Below are positions 28,651-38,268 of a stretch of 64,000 bases of DNA, piece by piece. The DNA lies in the NCBI RefSeq assembly GCF_020400655.1, contig NZ_JAINRC010000005.1, forward strand, positions 310,001 to 374,000. The letters are read 5' to 3'. The first letter of the stretch is position 1. Each line of letters opens with the position of its first letter. This stretch comes from Streptomyces spinosus. Its GTDB lineage: Bacteria; Actinomycetota; Actinomycetes; Streptomycetales; Streptomycetaceae. Position numbers and translations under genes: made by a program. The notes beneath the pieces were generated by a model that did no database searches, had not been told where the DNA came from, and saw only the letters and a list, made by a program, of their open reading frames with translations.

Positions 28651-29097
28651 ATGGTCCTCGCTCTGACTGTGTGCGGGATCGTGGTCGCACTCGTGGTGGT
28701 GGGACTGTTCCTGTTCGGGCTGCGCCGCAGGCTCATCCAGCGTTCCGGCGGCACCTTCGACTGTTCGCTGCGCTGGGACCTGCCCGAGAAACCGGACACG
28801 GGCGGCAAGGGCTGGTCCTACGGCGTCGCCCGCTACAACGGCGACCGGATCGAGTGGTACCGGGTCTTCTCCTACGCCCCCCGCCCCCGCCGCGTCCTGG
28901 AGCGCGGGCAGATCGAGGTGGCCGGCCGCCGGCTGCCCGAGGGCGAGGAGGAACTGGCGTTGCTGTCCGACTCGGTGGTGCTGGCCTGTGCGCACCGGGG
29001 CACGCGCCTGGAACTCGCCATGAGCGAGGACGCGCTGACCGGCTTCCTCGCGTGGCTGGAGGCCGCCCCGCCCGGACAGAGGGTGAACGTGGCGTAA
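28651..29097 (+). CDS. DUF2550 family membrane-anchored protein
   Basis: DUF2550 proteins follow atpC in many actinobacteria and have no assigned function. The 148-residue protein starts with one membrane helix (about 2-24, LALTVCGIVVALVVVGLFLFG), then a basic patch RRRLIQR and a globular beta-rich domain with conserved aromatic residues (WSYGVARYNGDRIEWYRVFSY). I chose ATG 28651, nine bases after GAGGAGG; GTG 28645 is too close to that site. A small dyad GTAGAA/TTCTAC (28610-28625) lies before the ribosome-binding site. The strong atp terminator upstream implies a separate promoter. Confidence 0.85.
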   Translation: MVLALTVCGIVVALVVVGLFLFGLRRRLIQRSGGTFDCSLRWDLPEKPDTGGKGWSYGVARYNGDRIEWYRVFSYAPRPRRVLERGQIEVAGRRLPEGEEELALLSDSVVLACAHRGTRLELAMSEDALTGFLAWLEAAPPGQRVNVA

Positions 29098-29140
29098 GCA
29101 CGTTCACCCTCCCCCGGACGCGGCCCGGGGGAGGGTGAAC
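29079..29140. terminator. Three-armed alternative hairpin at the end of DUF2550
   Basis: Arm A GAGGGTGAACGTG (29079-29091, inside the gene end) pairs with arm B (29099-29111, CACGTTCACCCTC) over 13 bp. Arm B extended (29102-29117) also pairs perfectly over 16 bp with arm C (29125-29140). A-B and B-C exclude each other. B-C is a good bidirectional terminator between DUF2550 and the convergent chitinase gene. Confidence 0.7.
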
Positions 29141-29160
29141 GGGTGTGGTGCCGTTCGCTC

Positions 29161-30984
<1,824 letters not shown>

Positions 30985-31051
30985 GCTGCGCCTCCCTCGT
31001 CATCGGGGATGTCAGGGGCATGACTGAGCCTTCATGCCCCACGGTGCTGCG

Positions 31052-31080
31052 AGGGTAGAAAGGTCTGGACCACCCGTCAA
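31052..31080 (-). promoter_or_regulatory. Chitinase promoter
   Basis: On the minus strand TTGACG (31075-31080), a 17-base spacer and TACCCT (31052-31057) form a near-consensus housekeeping promoter about 70 bases before the chitinase start codon. Confidence 0.8.
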
Positions 31081-31093
31081 TAGGTCTGGACCA
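31061..31093 (-). promoter_or_regulatory. 12-bp direct repeats of chitin-responsive operator
   Basis: TGGTCCAGACCT occurs twice (31061-31072 and 31082-31093), 21 bp apart, flanking and overlapping the -35. Such paired repeats are the established cis-element of Streptomyces chitinase promoters, and each copy resembles the DasR site core TGGTCTAGACCA. They link the gene to chitin and GlcNAc sensing. Confidence 0.85.
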
Positions 31094-31109
31094 TTCCCGG
31101 CGAGCCTCG

Positions 31110-31745
31110 CTAAACCCCCAACTCCCGGGCCGGAACCGCCGCTTGCACCCGGCTGCGCAGGCCCAGCTTGGCCAGCAACCGGCTGACGTGCGTCTTCACC
31201 GTGCCCTCCGCCATGTCCAGCCGGGCCGCGATCTCCGCGTTCGGCAGCCCCTCGCCGATACAGCGCAGCACCTCCCGCTCCCGCCGGGTGAGGCCCTCCA
31301 GCTCGGCCCGGCCGGCCTCCGTCCCCCGCGCCGGGGCCGCGGCGAACTCCGCGATCAGCCGCCGTGTCACGGCCGGCGCCGCGATCCCCTCCCCGCGCGC
31401 GACCGTCCGCACCGCCTCCAGCAGTTCCCGCGCCTCGGCGTTCTTCAGCAGGAACCCGGCCGCGCCCGCCCGCAGCGCCCCGAAGACGTACTCGTCGAGG
31501 TCGAAGGTGGTCAGCACGAGCACGTCCGCGAGCCGCTCGGCGACGATCCGCCGGGTCGCGGACACCCCGTCGAGCCGGGGCATCTGCACATCCATCAGCA
31601 CCAGATCGGGGCCGAGGCTCCGGGCCAGCTCGACCGCCCGCTCGCCGTCCGCCGCCTCGCCGACCACCTCGATGTCCGGCGCGCTGCGCAGGATCAGCAC
31701 GAGCCCGGCACGGACGGCGGACTGGTCCTCGGCGACCAGGGCCGC
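31110..31745 (-). pseudogene. NarL/LuxR-type response regulator missing its start
   Basis: The frame encodes an almost complete response regulator: ALVAEDQSAVRAGLVLILRS (phosphorylation-pocket Glu/Asp), phospho-acceptor Asp in LVLMDVQMP, FLLKNA Lys, and a C-terminal LuxR helix-turn-helix (LTRREREVLRCIGEGLPN, EGTVKTHVSRLL). Upstream of the ALVAEDQ segment the similarity stops abruptly and no ATG, GTG or TTG exists in frame. The first usable start, GTG 31700, would drop about 15 receiver residues including the acidic pocket. Beyond 31745 the DNA belongs to a membrane-protein gene on the other strand, and no sensor kinase follows. It looks like the survivor of a deletion; a CTG start is the alternative. 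Confidence 0.7.
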
Positions 31746-32203
31746 GCACCGGCCTGGCCCTGCTGCTGTGCGAGCCGCTGCTGGAGGTCGTGCTCTTCGC
31801 CGTCACCGCGATCGACCTGCGTGGCGGAGCCGAACCAAACTGGCGGCACGGGCTCGCCGCCGTCTACATCGGCTTCACGGTCGGCCTCGGCCACTCCAGC
31901 ATCAGGTGGGCGGACGCCCGGGTGGCCCACCGCTTCGCCGGCGGCCCGCCCCCGGTCAGGCCGCCCCGGTACGGCACGGCCCGCGCCGTCCACGAGTGGA
32001 GGGTCGCGGCCCGCTGGATCCTGGCCTCGGCCGTCGCCCTCGCCCTGCTCCAGGGCGCGGTCTGGTACGTCGGCGATTCCGGCGACACCGGTTCGCTGCG
32101 CGCCTGGCAGCAGCGCATGCTGTGGGTGATCGGCGTCAACGTGGTCGTCGCCGCGAGCTACACGCTGTTCCCCAAGCGGGAGCCGAACCGCGGGGCGGGC
32201 TGA
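31745..32203 (+). pseudogene. Membrane protein fragment missing its start
   Basis: From about 31745 the plus strand encodes a hydrophobic protein with four likely membrane segments (GLALLLCEPLLEVVLF, GLAAVYIGFTVGLG, WILASAVALALLQGAVWYV, MLWVIGVNVVVAASYTLF) and a charged C-terminus PKREPNRGAG. No start codon or ribosome-binding site lies before RTGLALLLCEP, where the response-regulator DNA abruptly begins; the first in-frame start is GTG 31790 inside the first helix. It is presumably the other side of the deletion junction. I do not know the family function. Confidence 0.6.
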
Positions 32204-32247
32204 AACTCCGTCGACACCGGGCCGGGCGCCGGGACATGATCGCCCCG

Positions 32248-32751
32248 ATGACACGCACCGACACGCCTTCCGCCTGGGACGAGCGCACCCAGCTGACCAC
32301 CTTCCTCACCTATGTCCGCGCCACCGCGCGCGCCAAGTGCGAGGGACTCTCCGACGAGGACGCCGTCAAGGCGATCCTCCCCGGCTCACCGCTGATGACC
32401 CTGAGCGGACTGATCAGCCATCTGCGCTGGGTCGAGTACTTCTGGTTCCGGGTCGTCTTTCTGGGGGAGCCGGACGAGGGCCCCTGGACCGACGAGGACC
32501 CCGACCGCGAGATGCGGATCGCCGTCGACATCCCGCTGTCCCGGCTGCTCGCCGAGTACGCCGAGGAGGCAGCCCGGCACGACGAACTCGTCGCCGCGCA
32601 CGACCTGGACACCAGGGCGCGCACCAAGCGGGACGACGGCAGCGCGGTGGACCTGCGCTGGATCCTGCTCCACCTCATCGAGGAGACCGCCCGCCACAAC
32701 GGCCACCTCGACATCCTGCGCGAACAGATCGACGGCCGGACCGGCGACTGA
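32248..32751 (+). CDS. DinB/DUF664 family protein
   Basis: The 167-residue protein has the four-helix DinB-like fold with putative metal ligands in SHLRWVEYFWF and HLIEETARHNGHLD. DUF664 members in actinobacteria are annotated as possible metal-dependent hydrolases or thiol (mycothiol or bacillithiol) transferases, but this function is unproven here. I chose ATG 32248 (MTRTDTPSAWDERTQL); ATG 32236 in the same frame would add four residues, and neither has a strong ribosome-binding site. It lies alone after the damaged region. Confidence 0.8.
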   Translation: MTRTDTPSAWDERTQLTTFLTYVRATARAKCEGLSDEDAVKAILPGSPLMTLSGLISHLRWVEYFWFRVVFLGEPDEGPWTDEDPDREMRIAVDIPLSRLLAEYAEEAARHDELVAAHDLDTRARTKRDDGSAVDLRWILLHLIEETARHNGHLDILREQIDGRTGD

Positions 32752-32818
32752 GGGAGCCGGGCTCCCCGGTCGGTGCTCAGGCGTCTGCCGCAGCGGTCCG
32801 GCGGCCCGCCGGACACGC

Positions 32819-33547
32819 TCAGCGCGCGAGGGTTTCGGGCAGGAGCGCGCTCGCTCCGCCGTCGATGGGGATGACGGCTGCGTTGATGAAGCCGGCCTCG
32901 TCGCTCAGCAGGAAGCCGGTGAGGTGGGCGACGTCCGCCGGGGTGCACAGGCGCGGGCTGGGGTAGGCGCGCTGTAGCGCCTTGAGTACTGTCCGGTCGG
33001 CGAGGTGCTCGTTGCGGGGGACGGGTACGAAGCCGGGTTCGACGAGGTTGGTCCGCAGCCCCTTCGGTCCCCATTCGACGGCGAGGGACAGCGTGAGCCC
33101 GCGCAGCGCGGCTTTCGCGGTGGTGTAGGCAGCCATCCCGGCCTCGCCGAAGCCGCCGTGGATGGAGCCGACCAGCACGCACGCCGCGGGACCGCTGCGG
33201 TGCTGCTCGAGGAGCTGGGCGGACCGGAGGGCCGAGGTGACCCCGGCCGCGAAGACCTGCTGCATGTCCTGGACGCCGAGCTGTTCCAGCGGGACGCGCC
33301 GGTCGGCGAAGACGCTGTGCACCAGGGCTTCGACCCGGCCGGTTTCGGCGGCGATGCCGAACACCTTCTCCAGGTCCTCGGGCCGGGAGGCGTCCGCGCG
33401 TACCGCGGTGACGTTCTCCCCCCGGAGGGTCAGGATCTGGTCACTGCGGGCGGCGGCGATGACGTGGCGTCCTCGGGAGACCTGCTCGGCGGTGACGGCG
33501 CGGCCGATGCCGCCCGATGCCCCGAGAACGACGACGACGGGCTTCAC
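32819..33547 (-). CDS. Short-chain dehydrogenase/reductase
   Basis: The 242-residue protein is a classical SDR: GASGGIGRA binds the nucleotide, Ser in LVGSIHGG and Tyr/Lys in AYTTAKAAL form the catalytic site, and the usual NNAG is replaced by VHSVF. The C-terminal IDGGA motif is present. The early RS after AAARSD may favour NADP. GTG 33547 has GGAAGGG upstream. It is the second gene of an AKR-SDR pair controlled, by position, by the divergent TetR gene. The substrate is unknown. Confidence 0.88.
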   Translation of the reverse strand: MKPVVVVLGASGGIGRAVTAEQVSRGRHVIAAARSDQILTLRGENVTAVRADASRPEDLEKVFGIAAETGRVEALVHSVFADRRVPLEQLGVQDMQQVFAAGVTSALRSAQLLEQHRSGPAACVLVGSIHGGFGEAGMAAYTTAKAALRGLTLSLAVEWGPKGLRTNLVEPGFVPVPRNEHLADRTVLKALQRAYPSPRLCTPADVAHLTGFLLSDEAGFINAAVIPIDGGASALLPETLAR

Positions 33548-33572
33548 TGTGTACTGCCCTTCCTTTCAGGGT

Positions 33573-33599
33573 GGGGGTGCGCGGCTGGGTCGCACCCCC
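33573..33599 (-). terminator. Hairpin between the AKR and SDR genes
   Basis: GGGGGTGCG (33573-33581) and CGCACCCCC (33591-33599) pair over 9 bp with a 9-base loop in the 70-base intergenic gap. It may reduce read-through into the SDR gene. Confidence 0.45.
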
Positions 33600-33617
33600 G
33601 GATGTGCGGCGTACGGG

Positions 33618-34484
33618 TCACTTACCGATGGCGTCGAGCTCCGACACCGCGTCGGCGGGCAGGGTCAGGCCGGCGGCGGCGATGTTCTCCGCCAGGTGCG
33701 CCACCGACGAGGTCCCCGGGATGAGGACCATGGACGGCGAGCGCTGGAGCAGCCACGCCAGGGCGACCTGCTGCTCGGAGGCGCCCAGGCGCTCGGCCAC
33801 GTCGGCGAGGGCCTGCGACTGCAGGGGGCTGAAGCCGCCGAGGGGGAAGAACGCCGCGTAGGCGATGTTCTCCGCGGCGCAGCGGTCCACCAGGGCGTCG
33901 TCGGCGCGGTTGGCCAGGTTGTACAGGTTCTGCACGGTGACGACCGGGGCGATGGCCTGGGCTTCGGTGAGCTGGGCGTCGGACACGCCGCTCAGGCCGA
34001 GGTGGCGGATCAGTCCCTGCTCGCGCAGCTCGGCCAGGGCACCGAACTGCTCGGCCAGCGAGTCGGTGGAGCCCGCCTCCAGCGCGGCGGTGCGCAGGTT
34101 GACCACGTCCAGAGTCTCCAGGCCGAGGTGCTGGAGGTTCTCGTGGACCTGAGCCTTGAGGTCGGCGGGGTCGAGGGAGGGGATCCAGGCGCCCTTGTCG
34201 TCGCGGCGCGCTCCGACCTTGGTGACGATGTGCAGGTCGGCCGGGTAGGGGTGCAGGGCCTCCTTGATGAGTTCGTTGACGACGACGGGGCCGTAGAAGT
34301 CACTGGTGTCGATGTGGGTGAGACCCGCGTCGACCACCGCGCGCAGTACGGCGATGGCCTGGTCCTTGTCCTTCGGCGGGCCGAAGACGCCAGGGCCGGC
34401 GAGCTGCATGGCGCCGTAGCCCATGCGCGTGATGGTCAGGCCTGCGGCCGGGGTGAGGGTCTCGAGGGAGGCGGGGGTGGTCAC
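33618..34484 (-). CDS. Aldo/keto reductase
   Basis: The 288-residue TIM-barrel enzyme reduces carbonyl substrates with NADPH. Catalytic Asp and Tyr lie in IDTSDFYG and the Lys in HIVTKVGA. The usual His position reads VVNLR (Asn), as in a bacterial AKR subgroup. The cofactor segment near the end (LIPGTSSVAHLAENI) is intact. GTG 34484 has GGAAGGA upstream. It is transcribed away from a TetR gene with a palindromic operator between them. Confidence 0.9.
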   Translation of the reverse strand: MTTPASLETLTPAAGLTITRMGYGAMQLAGPGVFGPPKDKDQAIAVLRAVVDAGLTHIDTSDFYGPVVVNELIKEALHPYPADLHIVTKVGARRDDKGAWIPSLDPADLKAQVHENLQHLGLETLDVVNLRTAALEAGSTDSLAEQFGALAELREQGLIRHLGLSGVSDAQLTEAQAIAPVVTVQNLYNLANRADDALVDRCAAENIAYAAFFPLGGFSPLQSQALADVAERLGASEQQVALAWLLQRSPSMVLIPGTSSVAHLAENIAAAGLTLPADAVSELDAIGK

Positions 34485-34517
34485 GCGTGCGTCCTTCCGG
34501 AGTGCTTCTGCCCAGCA

Positions 34518-34537
34518 GTATCTAACTGGATAGATAC
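34518..34537. promoter_or_regulatory. TetR-type operator between AKR and TetR genes
   Basis: GTATCTA and TAGATAC form an inverted repeat with a 6-base centre. A second, weaker dyad (GTAA...TTAC) lies at about 34558-34577, closer to the TetR start. Both sit in a short AT-richer island that must contain the two divergent promoters. Confidence 0.65.
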
Positions 34538-34595
34538 AAAGTAGCCCCGGAAGTCGGAGTAAGTCAAAAGTTAGTTACACGGCTACGATGGCCAC

Positions 34596-35237
34596 ATGGA
34601 CACGAACGGGACGGCGCCGAAGGGATCCAGGCCGAGGAACTCCGCGGCGACCAAGGAACTGCTGCTCGCGGCGGCCACCGCGGAGTTCGCGGACTTCGGC
34701 CTGGCCGGGGCCCGGATCGACCGGATCGCGGAGCGGGCAGGTGCCAACAAGCGCCTGCTCTACGTCTACTTCGGGGACAAGGATCAGTTGTTCGAAGCCG
34801 TCCTGCGCGAGCAGATCGGCAGGCTGGCCGAGGAGACGCCGTTGGTCAACGGCGACCTGGTCGCTTATGCCGCGGCGCGTTTCGACTTCATGCTGGCCCA
34901 CCCGGAGACCGCCCGCCTGGCGGCCTGGCGCCGCTTCGAGCGCCACGGCGAACCCAGCCGCGCCGAGATCGACAGCTACCGCGCCAAGGTCGACGCCATA
35001 GCCGCCGCCCAGCGCGCGGGGCGCGTCAACGACGGCATCCCCGCCGTGGACCTGTTCGCGATGGTCCTGCGCATCACCGAGAGCTGGCTGGACGCACCCC
35101 CGGCCCTGGCCGCCGCCGTCGGAACGGACCCCCGTTCCGACGACCGGCTCGCCGAGCACCGCGCCGCCTTCCTGGAGGCCGTGCGCCGCATCACCGCTCC
35201 GCGCACCGCCGGTCGGCCGCACGGCACGGACGCGTGA
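34596..35237 (+). CDS. TetR/AcrR family transcriptional regulator
   Basis: The 213-residue protein has an N-terminal TetR helix-turn-helix (TAEFADFGLAGARIDRIAER, then ANKRLLYVYFGDKDQLF) and a divergent ligand-binding helical domain. It is divergent from the AKR-SDR pair and probably represses both directions through the palindrome at 34518-34537. The inducer is unknown; carbonyl compounds or the substrates of the two reductases are natural guesses. Confidence 0.9.
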   Translation: MDTNGTAPKGSRPRNSAATKELLLAAATAEFADFGLAGARIDRIAERAGANKRLLYVYFGDKDQLFEAVLREQIGRLAEETPLVNGDLVAYAAARFDFMLAHPETARLAAWRRFERHGEPSRAEIDSYRAKVDAIAAAQRAGRVNDGIPAVDLFAMVLRITESWLDAPPALAAAVGTDPRSDDRLAEHRAAFLEAVRRITAPRTAGRPHGTDA

Positions 35238-35295
35238 GGCCGAGGAGCCGGCCGCCACCCGCCGGCCGCGTCCCCAACCTCACAGGGCAATACAG

Positions 35296-35868
35296 CTAGC
35301 GCTCTCCGCCCGGCACCCACAGCACGTCGCCGGTCTCCCGGTTGGCGCTGCGGGCCAGGATGAACAGCAGGTCGGAGAGGCGGTTCAGGTAGGTCGCGGT
35401 GAGCGGGTTCATCGTCTCGCCGTGCACCTCCAGGGCGGCCCAGGTGGAGCGCTCGGCCCGGCGGACGACCGTGCACGCCTGGTGCAGCAGGGCGGCACCC
35501 GGGGTGCCGCCCGGCAGGATGAAGGAGCGCAGCTTCTCCAGCCGCTCGTTGAAGCGGTCGCAGTCCGCCTCCAGCCGGTCGACGTAGAACTGCTCCACCC
35601 TCAGCGGCGGGAACTCCGGGTTCTCCACCACCGGCGTCGACAGGTCCGCGCCGACGTCGAACAGGTCGTTCTGGACGCGGGTGAGGACAGCGACGATCTC
35701 CTCGTCCAGGCCGCCCAGCGCGACGGCGGTGCCGATCACCGCGTTGGCCTCGTTGGCGTCCGCGTAGGCGGAGATCCTGAGGTCCGTCTTGGGCACGCGG
35801 CTCATGTCACCGAGGCTGGTGGTGCCCCGGTCGCCGGTCCTCGTGTAGATGCGCGTCAGGTTGACCAT
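35296..35868 (-). CDS. Cob(I)alamin adenosyltransferase, PduO type
   Basis: It transfers the adenosyl group of ATP to cob(I)alamin to make coenzyme B12. The 190-residue protein has the PduO signatures YTRTGDRGTT (ATP binding), RRAERS and NRLSDLLFILAR. ATG 35868. Methylmalonyl-CoA mutase needs this cofactor, and mce and meaB of the same pathway lie 19 kb downstream. The gene appears monocistronic and converges with the TetR gene. Confidence 0.93.
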   Translation of the reverse strand: MVNLTRIYTRTGDRGTTSLGDMSRVPKTDLRISAYADANEANAVIGTAVALGGLDEEIVAVLTRVQNDLFDVGADLSTPVVENPEFPPLRVEQFYVDRLEADCDRFNERLEKLRSFILPGGTPGAALLHQACTVVRRAERSTWAALEVHGETMNPLTATYLNRLSDLLFILARSANRETGDVLWVPGGER

Positions 35869-35970
35869 GCGGCCAGCGTAGTGATGCGCCGGCCGTCCGG
35901 GACACCCGTGTGCCCGCCGTCACGGCCGGGACGGCGAAGCGGATCAGCCTGCCGGCCGGCGGGGAGGACG

Positions 35971-36162
35971 CTAGCGGAGCGCTCCGGTCCGCACGGCGGC
36001 GACGAACGACGACCAGGACCCGGCCGCGAAGAGGAGGGCGGGCCGGTCGGGGGCTTTGCTGTCGCGGACGGGGACGGCGGGGGAGAGGTCGTCGGAGACT
36101 TCGAGGCAGTTTCCGCCGTCGGGGTTGCTGTAGCTGCTCTTGCGCCAGGTCACGGTGGTCAT
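35971..36162 (-). CDS. DUF397 small protein
   Basis: The 63-residue protein has the DUF397 hallmarks TWRKSSYSNPDGGNCLEV, VRDSK and W.SFVAAVR. In Streptomyces these small proteins are encoded next to DUF5753-type XRE regulators; the WhiJ and AbaA loci are studied examples, and related pairs have been described as antitoxin/toxin-like. The ATG overlaps the stop of the XRE gene (ATGA), so the two are translated together. There is no independent promoter in sight. Confidence 0.9.
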   Translation of the reverse strand: MTTVTWRKSSYSNPDGGNCLEVSDDLSPAVPVRDSKAPDRPALLFAAGSWSSFVAAVRTGALR

Positions 36163-37001
36163 GTCGATGGCTCGCACGGCACTTCCTCCAACATCCGCAG
36201 GATGAACTTCCGCGACTCGGCGGGACCGAGTGCCTGGTCGCGCATCGCATCGTACGCACGTTGCAGCCGCTCGACCGCCGCGTTTTCCTCCAGCAGTTCG
36301 CCACGGTGCGCGTTCTCCGTGTACGCCACCGTAGTACCGGATGTCAGCCGGAGGAACATGACGTCGGTGCTCACCAGACCGTGCAGACCCGAGCGGTCCG
36401 GCAGTGCCTGGAGCGTGATGTTGGGGTGCTCGGACACCTCCAGGAGGTAGCCCAACTGCTCCCGCCATGCCGCCTCGTCGCGCAACGGCGTGCGCATCGC
36501 AGTCTCGGCGATCAGGGCGCGGAACGGCGGGGCGTCCTCGCCCTCCAGGAGCAGCCGCCGACCGGTACGCGCGGTCACTTGCTGGTCCAATCGAGCGCCC
36601 TTGTAGCCGCCGAGTGCGAGCACTTCGCGCGCGTAGGCGTCCGTCTGCAACAGGCCGGGCAGGATACTCACGGAGTACTGCCAAAGACTCACCGCCTCCG
36701 CCTCCAGCGTCATGTACCGCCGGTACTGCTCCTTGAACTGCGTCGGGTCCGCCACCGCCATCTCCCACATCGCCAGCAGCAGGCCGGGCGTGCCGTAGTA
36801 CCGGTCCAGCGCCTCCGCCACCTCCGGCCCGCCCAGCGTCTCCCCGCTCTCCAGCTTCCTGAAGAGCGAGGGGTCCCAGCCGGCCGCCTTGGCCAGTTCG
36901 CGCAGGCTCAGACCCCTGGATGTGCGGAGCAGGCGAAGTTCCTCCGCGTAGCGCCGGCGGGGCTCCTGACTGCGTCCGGTGATCGCCCTGCGCATCGGCA
37001 T
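36159..37001 (-). CDS. XRE-family regulator with DUF5753 domain (WhiJ-like)
   Basis: The 280-residue protein has an N-terminal Cro/C1 helix-turn-helix (LRLLRTSRGLSLRELAKAAG, DPSLFRKLESG) and a C-terminal DUF5753 region (WQYSVSILPGLLQT, YTENAHRGEL). WhiJ-type proteins of this architecture act on Streptomyces development with a small DUF397 partner, here the overlapping gene. I chose ATG 37001, seven bases after GAAGGGGG; a frame extends to 37112 but adds only Arg-rich residues. Streptomycetes carry dozens of such pairs and the target of this one is unknown. Confidence 0.9.
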   Translation of the reverse strand: MPMRRAITGRSQEPRRRYAEELRLLRTSRGLSLRELAKAAGWDPSLFRKLESGETLGGPEVAEALDRYYGTPGLLLAMWEMAVADPTQFKEQYRRYMTLEAEAVSLWQYSVSILPGLLQTDAYAREVLALGGYKGARLDQQVTARTGRRLLLEGEDAPPFRALIAETAMRTPLRDEAAWREQLGYLLEVSEHPNITLQALPDRSGLHGLVSTDVMFLRLTSGTTVAYTENAHRGELLEENAAVERLQRAYDAMRDQALGPAESRKFILRMLEEVPCEPST

Positions 37002-37261
37002 GGGGCACCCCCTTCGTGGTCGCCGTGTGACAGTCCGGACGCAGAGAGTATCGGCGCGTACGCGATCGCGGCGCCGGAAGAGGCCGTGCCGTACCGGTAC
37101 GGGTTGACGCACACTCAGCCGCCGCCGGCCCCCGTACCCCTGCCGGTGTGATCTCCGTCAAATGGGACGTGACGCGCGTTACTTACCGGTCACACAGCGG
37201 CGCCGGAGCGCTATGGTCCGCCGAGGAGGCAGACCTTTCACCGCGTTCATAGGGAGTCGGA

Positions 37262-38110
37262 GTGGCACGGAAGCTCGCCGTCATCGGGGCCGGTCTCATG
37301 GGTTCCGGCATCGCCCAGGTCGCCGCGCAGGCGGGCTGGGACGTCGTTCTGCGCGACGTCACCGACGAGGCGCTGAAGCGCGGCACCGACGGCATCAAGG
37401 CCTCGTACGACAAGTTCGTCGGCAAGGGCAAGCTGGCCGCCGAGGACGCCGAGGCCGCCCTCGCCCGCATCACCCCGACCACCGACCTGGACGCCGCCGC
37501 CGAGGCCGACGTCGTGGTGGAGGCCGTCTTCGAGAAGCTGGAGGTCAAGCACGAGATCTTCCGCGCGCTCGACAAGCTCGTGCGCGAGGACGCCGTGCTC
37601 GCCTCCAACACCTCCGCCATCCCGATCACCAAGATCGCGGCGGCCACCGAGCGCCCCGAGCGGGTCGTCGGCGTGCACTTCTTCTCGCCGGTGCCGATGA
37701 TGCAGCTCGTCGAGCTCGTCCGCGGCTACAAGACCAGCGACGAAACCCTCGCCACCGCGCGGGAGTTCGCCGAGTCCGTCGGCAAGACCTGCATCGTCGT
37801 CAACCGGGACGTCGCCGGCTTCGTCACCACCCGGCTCATCTCCGCCCTCGTGGTCGAGGCGACCAAGCTGTACGAATCCGGCGTCGCGACCGCCGAGGAC
37901 ATCGACCTCGCCTGCAAGCTGGGCTTCGGCCACGCCATGGGCCCGCTCGCCACGGCCGACCTCACCGGCGTGGACATCCTGCTGCACGCCACGAGCAACA
38001 TCTACACCGAGTCGCAGGACGAGAAGTTCGCCCCGCCGGAGCTGATGCGCCGGATGGTGGACGCCGGTGACATCGGGCGCAAGAGCGGGCAGGGCTTCTA
38101 CACGTACTGA
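37262..38110 (+). CDS. 3-hydroxybutyryl-CoA dehydrogenase
   Basis: It oxidises or reduces 3-hydroxyacyl-CoA with NAD(P), for butyryl-CoA/ethylmalonyl-CoA metabolism or beta-oxidation. The 282-residue protein has the Rossmann GAGLMG, catalytic His in GVHFFSPVPMMQLVE, and the C-terminal dimerisation domain (GFVTTRL, LGFGHAMGP, GRKSGQGFYTY). GTG 37262 follows GGGAGTCGGA. It is alone between a long promoter region and a terminator. Confidence 0.93.
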   Translation: MARKLAVIGAGLMGSGIAQVAAQAGWDVVLRDVTDEALKRGTDGIKASYDKFVGKGKLAAEDAEAALARITPTTDLDAAAEADVVVEAVFEKLEVKHEIFRALDKLVREDAVLASNTSAIPITKIAAATERPERVVGVHFFSPVPMMQLVELVRGYKTSDETLATAREFAESVGKTCIVVNRDVAGFVTTRLISALVVEATKLYESGVATAEDIDLACKLGFGHAMGPLATADLTGVDILLHATSNIYTESQDEKFAPPELMRRMVDAGDIGRKSGQGFYTY

Positions 38111-38131
38111 GTCAACCCGATCACGCACGAC

Positions 38132-38159
38132 CACCCCGGGAGCGTCACTCCCCGGGGTG
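38132..38159 (+). terminator. Terminator of the hydroxyacyl-CoA dehydrogenase gene
   Basis: CACCCCGGG (38132-38140) pairs with CCCGGGGTG (38151-38159) over 9 bp with a 10-base loop, 21 bases after the stop. No U-run. Confidence 0.65.
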
Positions 38160-38268
38160 AATTCGGTATCGGTTCGCTTACAAGCAGCAACCGCACCGCC
38201 ACCCGAACAGTCAGACGTTGCACAGCACCGTCACCGAGTACGCCAATCGCACTCAACGGGGAGCGCAT

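Noticed and set aside
37002-37261. Protein-like plus-strand frame ending in IGAYAIAAPEEAVPYRYGL
   Set aside because: It has coding-like codon use but no nearby start codon or ribosome-binding site before the stop at 37151.
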